From contig JAEMSB010000221.1 in assembly GCA_016463045.1 (NCBI GenBank), positions 1 through 5,802 of the forward strand: a stretch of DNA of 5,802 nucleotides, in the 5' to 3' direction. Positions 1 to 5,802 of the stretch are shown here, piece after piece. The notes under the pieces were generated by a model, which did no database searches, was not told the DNA's origin, and saw only the letters and a program-made list of their open reading frames with translations. How positions within the stretch are numbered: position 1 is the stretch's first letter; each line of letters opens with the position of its first letter. The position numbers and the translations under genes are program-made. Origin of the DNA: Niveispirillum sp. (GTDB taxonomy: Bacteria; Pseudomonadota; Alphaproteobacteria; Azospirillales; Azospirillaceae).

Positions 1-2845
1 CGTTACGACCACGGGCCTTCAGGATTATGCCGGCGCCGTCACCCTGAACGGCGCCCTGGTGTCGACGGTCGGTGGTGCCATCCGCGTCGCGGGCCCCCTG
101 ACGCTGACGGGCGACAGTACCGTAGTCACCGCCGGCAGTGCCAATGACGACATTGCCGTGACCGGTGCCGTGAACGGCCCTTACGCGTTGCAGCTCGACG
201 CCGGCAGCGGTCGGGTGACGCTGGGCGGTGCCGTTGGTGCGACCAGTGCCCTGAAGCTGCTGGCGGCTGGCGGTTCGCGGGTCAGCCTGGGCAATGTCAC
301 CACGACGGGGCAGCAGGATTATACTGGTGCCGTCACCTTGAATGGTGCCCTGGTCTCGACCGTCGGCGGCGCCGTCCGCGTCGCCGGCCCCCTGACGCTG
401 ACGGGCGACAGTACCGTAGTCACCGCCGGCAGTGCAGGCGACGACATTGCCATGACCGGCGCTGTAAACGGTCCCTATGCGTTGCAACTCGACGCCGGCA
501 GCGGTCGGGTGACGCTTGGCAGTGCCGTTGGTGCGACCAGCGCCTTGAAGCTCCTGGCGGCTGGTGGTTCGCGTGTCGGCCTGGGCGACGTTACCACGAC
601 GGGTCTTCAGGATTACGCCGGTGCCGTTACGCTGAACGGTACTCTGGTCTCGACCCTTGGTGGCGCTGTCCGCATCGCTGGCGATGTTTCATTGACCGGT
701 GGTAGCGCCATCGTGACCGCCGGCAATGGCGGGGACGATGTTCACATCGGCGGAACCATCAACGGTGCCCAGGGTCTGCTGCTCGATGCTGGGCAAGGTG
801 CCGTGACCCTCGCCGGGTCGGTGGGAGGGCGCCAGGCCTTGAGGCTGCTGTCCATCGGTGGTCGTACCATTAGCCTGCGCGATGTAACGACGACGGGGCA
901 GCAGGATTATGCCGGCGCCATCACCCTGGCTGGTAATCTGGTCAGCAATGTTGGCGGTGCCATCCGCGTGGGTGGCCCGCTGACCCTGGCTGGTAACAGC
1001 GCCATCGTCACTGCCGGTTACGCCAGCGACGACATCCGCCTGGGTGGCCCCGTCAATGGTGCCTACAGCCTGATGGCTGATGCTGGTGCAGCGACGGTCA
1101 GCGCTGGCGGCGCCATTGGCGCATCGCGCGCCCTGACCCTGTTCTCCGCCGCCGGCAGCCGGATCACCTTGGGCGACGTAACGACGACGGGCCGGCAGGA
1201 TTATGCTGGCGCCCTGTCATTGGGTGGCAATCTGGTCAGCACGGTCGGGGGCGCGGTCCGCATCGCCGGGCCGGTGACCCTGACCGGCGATAGCACCATC
1301 GTCACTGCCGGCTTTGCTGGTGACGACATCAACCTTACGGGGACAGTGAACGGTCCCCATGCCATGTGGCTGGATGCAGGTGCGGGCCGCGTCAGTGTGG
1401 CCGGTGCCGTCGGTGCGACCAGCGCCCTGAAGCTGTTTGCCGCCGGCGGGTCCAACGTTTCCCTGCGCGATGTGCGCACCACGGGTCTTCAGGACTATGC
1501 TGGCGCTGTCATGCTGAACGGTAATCTGGTCAGTCTCACGGGCGGTGCGATCCGGGTGGCTGGCCCGCTGACCCTGGCCGGTGACAGCACCATAGTCACC
1601 GCCGGCAATGGGAATGACGATATTCGCCTGATCGGGACTGTGGACGGCGCCTATGCCCTGGTGGTCGATGCCGGACGCGGTGCCGTGGGTATCGGCGGTG
1701 CCGTTGGCGCTACCAGCGCGCTGAAGCTGCTGTCGGTGGGCGGTTCCACCCTGTCCCTGCGGGGGGTGCGGACCACGGGTCTTCAGGATTATGCCGGTGC
1801 CATCACGCTGAACGGTGACCTGAGCAGTACTGCCGGCGGGAATATCCGCTTAGGCGGGCCGGTGACCCTGGCCGCTGACAGCACCATCGCGACCGCCGGT
1901 GCCGCTGCCGATGGCGTGACCTTCACCAGTGCCCTGGCCGGCCCCTATCGCCTGAATGTCCGTGCAGGCGCCGGTGCCGTGGGCCTGGGCGGTGCGGTCA
2001 CCGGGCTGACGGGCTTGGATGTCAGGGGTGGGCGCATTGATGCTGCTGCACCGCTGACGGTTGCCGGTGCCCTGGCGTTGGACGGCGCGCGCCTGACCAC
2101 CGCCGGTCTGACCGCTACCGCCGTGACCCTGAAGGCGTCCGACGCCCTGACCACCGGTGCCCTCACCGCCACACAGGACGTGAGCGTCACCGGGGCGAAG
2201 GCAGTCACGCTGGGCACGGTCGCCGCACGCACGTTGACGGCCAGTGCGGGTGGCGAGATGCGCCTGGGCGCTGTCACCGCCACCAATGTCAACCTGACGG
2301 GGACGGGTGCGCTGACCATGGGCGCCATCACCGCCACGCAGGATGTCACCATCACGGGCGGCAAGGCTGTCACTCTGGGCACCGTTGCCGCCCGTACGCT
2401 GACGGCCAGTGCCGGCACCGACCTGCGGCTGGCCGGCGTGACGGCAGAGGCGGCCAGCCTGTCCGGTACCAGCTCCATCGCCAGCACCAGCCCGCTGACC
2501 CTGTCCCGGACCTTGTTGTTGAGCAGCTCCGGCACGGCGACGGGCCTGGACGTGCGTGCGGGCGCGCTGACCTATCGTGGCACGGGCCGCTTCAATGCCA
2601 GCGGCAGCGTGGCGGGTATCAGCGGCCGGAACGCCGCCGATCTGGTGCAGGTGGTGGGCGATCGGTCCGGCACCTACCTGTTCGCCGACCGTCCGGTCTT
2701 TGGTGTCGCGGCCCTGGTTGATCGTCACCGCCTGGACATCGCCCCGACCATGACAACGCCCACCGGCGATGGCGATGTGCGCAATGGCCCGCTGGTCCTT
2801 GATCCCGCCACGGAAAAGGACGACCTGATTATCTTCCAGGATTGA
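1..2845 (+). CDS. Large repetitive beta-helix-type exoprotein (filamentous-haemagglutinin-like), C-terminal part
   Basis: The reading frame is already open at base 2 and encodes repeat sequence there, so the gene begins upstream; the GTG at 59 lies inside a repeat and is not a real start. The visible 947 codons end at TGA 2843-2845. The protein is very rich in Gly, Ala, Thr, Val and Leu and has no cysteine-rich or enzymatic motif. In order it has six 98-residue repeats, a decayed seventh, a block of 17-19-residue repeats, and a unique tail of about 120 residues ending in DLIIFQD. Recurrent elements such as TTGLQDYAGAVTLNG and GGAVGATSALKL are typical of large secreted adhesins and FHA-like exoproteins that fold as right-handed beta-helices. 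The tail shows no autotransporter beta-barrel, LPXTG or PEP-CTERM anchor. The likely role is a surface or secreted adhesin or matrix protein; the substrate and secretion route cannot be read from this fragment. The family is fairly secure, the exact function is not. Confidence 0.85.
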   Translation, partial: VTTTGLQDYAGAVTLNGALVSTVGGAIRVAGPLTLTGDSTVVTAGSANDDIAVTGAVNGPYALQLDAGSGRVTLGGAVGATSALKLLAAGGSRVSLGNVTTTGQQDYTGAVTLNGALVSTVGGAVRVAGPLTLTGDSTVVTAGSAGDDIAMTGAVNGPYALQLDAGSGRVTLGSAVGATSALKLLAAGGSRVGLGDVTTTGLQDYAGAVTLNGTLVSTLGGAVRIAGDVSLTGGSAIVTAGNGGDDVHIGGTINGAQGLLLDAGQGAVTLAGSVGGRQALRLLSIGGRTISLRDVTTTGQQDYAGAITLAGNLVSNVGGAIRVGGPLTLAGNSAIVTAGYASDDIRLGGPVNGAYSLMADAGAATVSAGGAIGASRALTLFSAAGSRITLGDVTTTGRQDYAGALSLGGNLVSTVGGAVRIAGPVTLTGDSTIVTAGFAGDDINLTGTVNGPHAMWLDAGAGRVSVAGAVGATSALKLFAAGGSNVSLRDVRTTGLQDYAGAVMLNGNLVSLTGGAIRVAGPLTLAGDSTIVTAGNGNDDIRLIGTVDGAYALVVDAGRGAVGIGGAVGATSALKLLSVGGSTLSLRGVRTTGLQDYAGAITLNGDLSSTAGGNIRLGGPVTLAADSTIATAGAAADGVTFTSALAGPYRLNVRAGAGAVGLGGAVTGLTGLDVRGGRIDAAAPLTVAGALALDGARLTTAGLTATAVTLKASDALTTGALTATQDVSVTGAKAVTLGTVAARTLTASAGGEMRLGAVTATNVNLTGTGALTMGAITATQDVTITGGKAVTLGTVAARTLTASAGTDLRLAGVTAEAASLSGTSSIASTSPLTLSRTLLLSSSGTATGLDVRAGALTYRGTGRFNASGSVAGISGRNAADLVQVVGDRSGTYLFADRPVFGVAALVDRHRLDIAPTMTTPTGDGDVRNGPLVLDPATEKDDLIIFQD
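2..2030 (+). repeat. Tandem 98-aa (294-bp) coding repeats, six full plus one degenerate
   Basis: Units begin at 2, 296, 590, 884, 1178, 1472 and 1766, each at the V-x-T-T-G motif, with an exact 294-bp period and no indels in the first six. The unit pattern is VTTTGxQDYAGAVTLNG, then a GGAxRVAGPLTL segment, a DSTxVTAG segment, an acidic xDDI turn, a VNGPYAL segment, LDAGxGxV, and finally GGAVGATSALKL. Units 1 and 2 are the most alike, with 50 identical consecutive bases (92-141 and 386-435). Units 3 and 4 differ most in the GATSALK segment (GGRQALR and GASRALT). Unit 7 loses the DD turn (ADG) and fades out around 2030. Ninety-eight residues would fit about five beta-helix coils of 19-20 residues. 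Confidence 0.93.
2105..2485 (+). repeat. Second repeat class: 17-19-aa rungs in a 55-aa super-repeat
   Basis: Downstream of the 98-residue array the protein changes to short units starting G-x-[LVI]-T-A or GTVAA. These are GLTATAVTLKASDALTT (2105), GALTATQDVSVTGAKAVTL (2156), GTVAARTLTASAGGEMRL, GAVTATNVNLTGTGALTM, then GAITATQDVTITGGKAVTL (2321), GTVAARTLTASAGTDLRL and a degenerate AGVTAEAASL unit. Three rungs (19+18+18) make a 55-residue, 165-bp super-repeat present about twice (2156-2320 and 2321-2485). Rung length matches one coil of a parallel beta-helix; that structural reading is inference. Confidence 0.85.
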
Positions 2846-2850
2846 TATAG

Positions 2851-2899
2851 CCATGAAAAAGCGGGCGGTACCATCCAGGCGCCGCCCCCTTTTTGATGG
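2851..2899. terminator. Bidirectional intrinsic terminator between convergent genes
   Basis: The arms AAAAAGCGGGCGG (2856-2868) and CCGCCCCCTTTTT (2882-2894) pair with a single C-C mismatch around a 13-base loop (2869-2881). CCAT (2851-2854) and ATGG (2896-2899) can extend the stem. A GC-rich stem is followed by T5 on the + strand and, because of A5 on the other side, by T5 on the - strand as well. It lies between the stop of the exoprotein gene (2845) and the stop of gspD (2907), so it can end both transcripts. Confidence 0.85.
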
Positions 2900-2906
2900 T
2901 TGCGGC

Positions 2907-5015
2907 CTATCGTGCCGGCGGCTGGATCGCCTTCAGGCGGGAGACCATTTCTGCCGTCACCGCCTCGGCCTCCCGCTCGTCGCGGATGACACGGGGTGTG
3001 ATGAAGACGATCAGTTCGGTGCGCACGCTGCTGTTGCGCCGTTCGCCGAACAGCGCACCGACACCCGGCAGGCCTGACAGGATAGGGATGCCGTCCCGCC
3101 CCTGCTGCTGTGTTTCAGAGATCAGCCCCCCCAGCACTACGGTCTGGCCATTGTCGATGGCCACATTGGAGGTGATCTGCCGCTGGCTGATGGTCGGGGT
3201 CAGGTTGCCGCTGTCGCGGGTCGATGACACGTTGGAGATCTCTTGATAGACCTCCATGCTAACCTTGCCGCTCTGGCTGATGCGGGGGACGACGCGCAGC
3301 ATGACGCCGGTATTCACATATTCCACTTGGGACACGATGGGCGCGTCGGGATTGTCCACCGACTGTGCCGAGCGGGTCAGGATGGGTACGCGGTCACCGA
3401 CCAGGAGCTGTGCGACTTGGCTGTCCAGCACCACCACCTGCGGCGAGGAAACGACTCGCACATCCGTCACTTCGTCCAGTGCGGACAGCACCACGCGCGG
3501 ATCGCCGTTGCGCGACAGCAGCAGATTGAAGCCTGGAACCTGTGTCACGGGGCGAAGACTGTTGGTGGCGCTGTTGCGTGTGATACCGCCTTGGATGTCG
3601 CCGCCATCGCCGCGTAGAAAGCTCTGCACGCCATAGCGTAGGGCATCGTTCAGGGTCACTTCAGCAATCGTCGCCTCGATCAGTACCTGTGAGGGGGCGA
3701 CATCCAGCTTGCGCACAGCCTCGCCGACAATCTCTGCCTGCCGGGGGCTGGCATAGACCAGCACGCTGTTGTTGGCCGGATCGGCGGCGATGCGGATGCC
3801 ATCCGCCGCGACGGGCTGCACCTCTTCGCGAGGGGAGGCACCCCCGGCATCGGCGGCGACGGCGGCCAGTCGAGTCTGACTGTCGCTTGTCCCGGCAGCG
3901 CCGTCACCGGTGGGCGTGGACAGGCTGGCGATGGGGCGCCCGGCAGGCACTGGGCTGTCATTGCCATTGCCGGCGCCAAAAAGGCGGTTCAGCAGCCGGG
4001 TGACCTTGGTGGCATCGGCATTGGCAAGGCTGAACACATGCAGGCGCGGGGTGACGGCATCGCCCATGTCCAGCCGCTGAACCCAACCGGCCGCGATGTC
4101 CAACTGGGTAGGATCGGCGGCGATGACCAGGATGGCGTTCATCCGCTCCAGCGGTAGGACGCGTGTGGCACCTGCATCCTGCTGCGAACCCGCATCGCCC
4201 AGGATCGCCCGTATCTCCCGCGCGATGGAGGCGGGAGCCGCCTGGGACACGGGGAACAGGCCGACCGAACTGCCCGCCATCCAATCGACATCGAAACCCC
4301 GCAGCAACTCTGCCGCTGCCAGCCGTTCCGGACCCGGCCCCCCGACAATCAGGACCTTCAGCCGTGGATCGGCTGTGACGGTGCCGTTCTTGACCAATGG
4401 TTCCACCAGGGCGCGGGCGACATCCGGGGCGATATGGCGCAGCGGAAGGACAGAGATCGCATGGCCCGGTGCCGCCGGGGACGCCAGACCCAGGGTTCGG
4501 CCTGCCAGCTCTGCCGACGGTACCACGGCAATGGTGCCATCGGCGGCGCGTAACATCGCCGCCCCGTTGCTGGCAAGTACGGACTCCAGCAGTCGAACCG
4601 CCTCACGCGGGGACAGTTCCCGACCGCTATCGATGCTGACCAGCCCCTGCAGGGACGTGTCCACCGAATGCGGCTGACCCAGCATGTCCCCCAGGATCGT
4701 TTCCACCAACGCGGCCAGGGGCGCATCGGTGAAACGCAGATGCAGGGTGGGCCCCGGCGGCAGGGCCAGCATGTCCCCCGTGACCGGTGCGCGTGCATCT
4801 GGTGCCTTGATGATGACCGGCGTCGGCGTGGCCGATGATCGTGCAGGTCCCGCGGCCGGGGTGCTGCCACTGCGGGCCGCGATGGAAAGACCCAGATTTT
4901 CCAACGGCAGCGGCTTCTTCTTGTCCGGCATGGCCTGCTGCCCGGCACAGCCTGACAGAAGGACCAGGGCCGCCGCAGCACAGGCTTGGGTCCGGAAGAC
5001 AACTGGGGTGTTCAT
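2907..5015 (-). CDS. gspD: Type II secretion system outer-membrane secretin GspD, predicted lipoprotein
   Basis: The 702-residue product would form the multimeric outer-membrane channel through which folded periplasmic proteins leave the cell. Residues 1-22 are a lipoprotein signal peptide with lipobox LLSGC (Cys23), followed by a Pro/Ala/Ser-rich linker to about residue 85. The periplasmic domains follow: N0 (about 90-168, LHLRFTDAPLAALVETIL), N1 (about 186-242, ISVLPLRHIAPDVARALVEP), N2 (about 251-317) and N3 (about 324-439, interrupted by a Gly/Ser/Ala-rich insertion at about 348-405). The secretin core spans about 444-677, with VPILTRS (543-549), VVLGGLISE (626-634), LPGVGALFG (649-657) and LIVFITPRVI (668-677). 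Only about 25 residues follow the core, so no clear pilotin-binding S-domain is present. The start at 5015 is preferred because GGA lies 6 bases upstream and it places the lipobox correctly. ATG 5021 (two codons longer) is possible; ATG 5093 would bury the signal peptide. The gene is divergent from gspE. GspD is preferred over PilQ or RcpA because of the N0-N1-N2-N3 layout and the GspE neighbour. Confidence 0.95.
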   Translation of the reverse strand: MNTPVVFRTQACAAAALVLLSGCAGQQAMPDKKKPLPLENLGLSIAARSGSTPAAGPARSSATPTPVIIKAPDARAPVTGDMLALPPGPTLHLRFTDAPLAALVETILGDMLGQPHSVDTSLQGLVSIDSGRELSPREAVRLLESVLASNGAAMLRAADGTIAVVPSAELAGRTLGLASPAAPGHAISVLPLRHIAPDVARALVEPLVKNGTVTADPRLKVLIVGGPGPERLAAAELLRGFDVDWMAGSSVGLFPVSQAAPASIAREIRAILGDAGSQQDAGATRVLPLERMNAILVIAADPTQLDIAAGWVQRLDMGDAVTPRLHVFSLANADATKVTRLLNRLFGAGNGNDSPVPAGRPIASLSTPTGDGAAGTSDSQTRLAAVAADAGGASPREEVQPVAADGIRIAADPANNSVLVYASPRQAEIVGEAVRKLDVAPSQVLIEATIAEVTLNDALRYGVQSFLRGDGGDIQGGITRNSATNSLRPVTQVPGFNLLLSRNGDPRVVLSALDEVTDVRVVSSPQVVVLDSQVAQLLVGDRVPILTRSAQSVDNPDAPIVSQVEYVNTGVMLRVVPRISQSGKVSMEVYQEISNVSSTRDSGNLTPTISQRQITSNVAIDNGQTVVLGGLISETQQQGRDGIPILSGLPGVGALFGERRNSSVRTELIVFITPRVIRDEREAEAVTAEMVSRLKAIQPPAR
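4950..5015 (-). other. Lipoprotein signal peptide of GspD
   Basis: This encodes GspD residues 1-22: a short n-region with one Arg (MNTPVVFR), a hydrophobic Ala/Val/Leu stretch, and LSG immediately before Cys23 (codon 4947-4949), a good match to the signal peptidase II lipobox. Residue +2 after the Cys is Ala, not Asp, so Lol-dependent sorting to the outer membrane would be expected. Confidence 0.85.
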
Positions 5016-5021
5016 TTTCAT

Positions 5022-5024
5022 TCC
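5022..5024 (-). promoter_or_regulatory. Short Shine-Dalgarno (GGA) deciding the gspD start
   Basis: On the - strand the context is CCGGA-ATGAAA-ATG. The GGA abuts the ATG at 5021 and is too close to serve it, but it stands 6 bases before the ATG at 5015. That spacing favours translation from 5015. It is only a three-base match, so the support is moderate. Confidence 0.5.
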
Positions 5025-5088
5025 GGTGGCTGAAATGCGCTGGAAGTTGCAGCTGCCACTCTGGCAAACACAAGCGTTATCTTTGGCT

Positions 5089-5168
5089 GTCATTAATCTG
5101 TAATCAACATCCGGACTGTCATAATAATGAAGTAATTAGGTCATGATACTATTACGAAAATAAGTCAT
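5089..5168 (+). repeat. Four same-direction GTCAT elements in the divergent promoter region
   Basis: GTCAT occurs at 5089-5093, 5118-5122, 5140-5144 and 5164-5168, all in the same orientation, with start-to-start spacings of 29, 22 and 24 bases. The first two share the longer form CTGTCATWAWnAAT-like context (CTGTCATTAAT and CTGTCATAATAAT). They could be regulator-binding sites, but the motif is short and may be coincidental. Confidence 0.3.
5144..5152 (+). promoter_or_regulatory. Candidate extended -10 element for gspE
   Basis: TGATACTAT matches the extended -10 form TGnTAnnAT, about 60 bases before the gspE ATG. No good -35 hexamer lies 16-18 bases upstream. It is a weak candidate in AT-rich DNA where such matches occur by chance. 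Confidence 0.25.
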
Positions 5169-5213
5169 AGGGATGGACACCCTGCCGAAGCGCGACCTTT
5201 AGCGACCTAAGCC

Positions 5214-5802
5214 ATGACGATATTGGACAACCTATCGACGGAACACCGTATCAGCGTTGTTGACCTTCGTCAGGCAGAGGCCACCGCCCAGGCGGAGGGC
5301 AAGTCTGTTGAGCAGGTGCTGGTCGATCTTGGCCTGATCACGCCGCTGGACCGGGCAATGGCCTTGGCGCGTCACCATGGGATGCGGTTGCTGCGTCTGG
5401 CCGACCTGGGGGAAGCGCCGGAAGCTTTGCCCCCGCTGTCCCCGGATTGGCTGCGGGCCAAACGTGTGCTGCCCGTCGCAGTGGAGGAGGATGCCGTCCT
5501 GCTGGCGGCCTGCGACCCGGTTACAGATGAGGTTGTCGAACTGGCGGCATTGAGCTTGGGTGCACCCGTCCAGTTAGGTTTCATGCCAGCGCCTGAATGG
5601 GAGGCCCTGTTTCAGGAGCGGTTCGGCGGTGGCGCCAGCACGCTGGACCGCATTGTTGGCGATGCCGGCGATGATCATGGCGCGGATGATGACGCGGTTG
5701 ACCGACTGAAGGATCAGGCCAGCGAGGCGCCGGTGGTCCGGCTCGTTGTTCATGTCATTGAAGAAGCCGTGAAGGCACGGGCGTCCGATATCCATATTGA
5801 GC
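5214..5802 (+). CDS. gspE: Type II secretion system ATPase GspE, N-terminal part (cut by window end)
   Basis: The frame is open to the window edge and 196 residues are visible. GspE is the cytoplasmic hexameric ATPase that powers pseudopilus assembly. Residues about 15-140 form the T2SS/PilB-type N-terminal domain, with the sequence LVDLGLITPLDRAMALARHH and later LPVAVEEDAVLLAACDP. An acidic linker (about 148-166, GDDHGADDDAVD) follows, then the start of the ATPase module with EAPVVRLV (171-178) and ASDIHIE (190-196), a hallmark of GspE/PilB/MshE ATPases. Walker A, the Asp box, Walker B and the zinc motif lie beyond the window. The ATG at 5214 is the first possible start because an in-frame TAA lies at 5208-5210. 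No clear Shine-Dalgarno precedes it. The GspD gene next door favours GspE over PilB or MshE. The gene probably leads the rest of the T2SS operon. Confidence 0.92.
   Translation, partial: MTILDNLSTEHRISVVDLRQAEATAQAEGKSVEQVLVDLGLITPLDRAMALARHHGMRLLRLADLGEAPEALPPLSPDWLRAKRVLPVAVEEDAVLLAACDPVTDEVVELAALSLGAPVQLGFMPAPEWEALFQERFGGGASTLDRIVGDAGDDHGADDDAVDRLKDQASEAPVVRLVVHVIEEAVKARASDIHIE

Larger units (their letters stand above)
5016..5213. promoter_or_regulatory. Divergent gspD-gspE intergenic control region
   Basis: This 198-bp gap separates the gspD start (- strand) from the gspE start (+ strand). The central part, about 5090-5170, is distinctly AT-rich compared with the GC-rich genes and carries several TAAT/ATTA elements, as expected where divergent promoters and operators lie. 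No convincing gene, RNA or riboswitch was seen in it. Neither strand has a strong sigma-70 -35/-10 pair, so the promoters may depend on an activator or an alternative sigma factor. Confidence 0.65.

Noticed and set aside
1201..1482. Open frame on the - strand within repeat unit 5
   Set aside because: It is the antisense of a repeat-coding region and lacks independent support.
2..2030. CRISPR array or mobile repeat
   Set aside because: The repeats are 294 bp, contiguous, in frame and diverged mostly in a coding-like way, with no spacers or terminal inverted repeats.
2486..2845. C-terminal autotransporter beta-barrel
   Set aside because: The tail is only about 120 residues and lacks the alternating aromatic strands and terminal Phe/Trp/Tyr expected of a barrel domain.
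1850..2854. Long open frame on the - strand (334 codons) opposite the exoprotein gene
   Set aside because: It is a mirror of a GC-rich repetitive coding sequence, its Gly/Gln/Arg-rich product has no recognisable domain, and the sense frame has clear repeat structure.
2853..3246. Two overlapping + strand frames beginning near or after the terminator
   Set aside because: They run through the terminator hairpin or antisense to the conserved 3' end of gspD, and the translations resemble nothing.
5016..5093. gspD start at ATG 5093, giving 26 extra residues
   Set aside because: The extension has no homology-like sequence and would place the lipoprotein signal peptide internally; a GGA at proper distance supports 5015.
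3243..5146. Several + and - strand open frames overlapping gspD
   Set aside because: gspD has continuous, well-recognised secretin domains across this stretch; the others are alternative-frame shadows in high-GC DNA.
5173..5202. Nine-codon leader peptide (MDTLPKRDL) upstream of gspE
   Set aside because: The AGGG directly abuts the ATG with no spacing, and no attenuator hairpin or repeated regulatory codon was seen.

Overview
The window is GC-rich DNA with strong third-position G/C in every gene and only three genes, all of secretion or cell-surface type. The presence of a GspD/GspE pair implies a Gram-negative (diderm) bacterium. Base composition and the style of the proteins suggest an alphaproteobacterium, perhaps Rhodospirillales such as Azospirillum or Niveispirillum relatives. 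That placement is an impression, not something proved here.

Left half (1-2845, + strand): the 3' part of one very large gene, already open at base 2, encoding a repetitive, probably beta-helical exoprotein of the filamentous-haemagglutinin-like kind. The visible 947 codons hold six complete 98-residue repeats spaced at exactly 294 bp, a degenerate seventh, then a second repeat class built from 17-19-residue rungs (55-residue super-repeat), and a non-repetitive tail of about 120 residues. The N-terminus, signal peptide and any TPS domain lie upstream of the window.

Centre (2846-2906): a 61-bp gap between two convergent stop codons, filled by one symmetric hairpin flanked by A and T runs that should terminate transcription from both sides.

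Right half: gspD on the - strand (2907-5015), encoding a complete secretin with a lipoprotein signal peptide and N0-N1-N2-N3-secretin architecture. Then comes a 198-bp AT-richer divergent control region (5016-5213), and gspE on the + strand (5214 to the edge), encoding the N-terminal part of the secretion ATPase. GspD is the outer-membrane channel and GspE the cytoplasmic motor of a type II secretion system (T2SS). The remaining components presumably follow gspE beyond the window.

Points of interest: the secretin appears lipidated and has little sequence after the secretin core, as in self-piloting liposecretins such as HxcQ. gspD is split from gspE by a divergent promoter region instead of the usual co-directional C-D-E order. 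A giant repeat exoprotein with no visible C-terminal beta-barrel sits directly beside this T2SS, so it is a candidate substrate, although two-partner secretion is at least as likely from what is visible.
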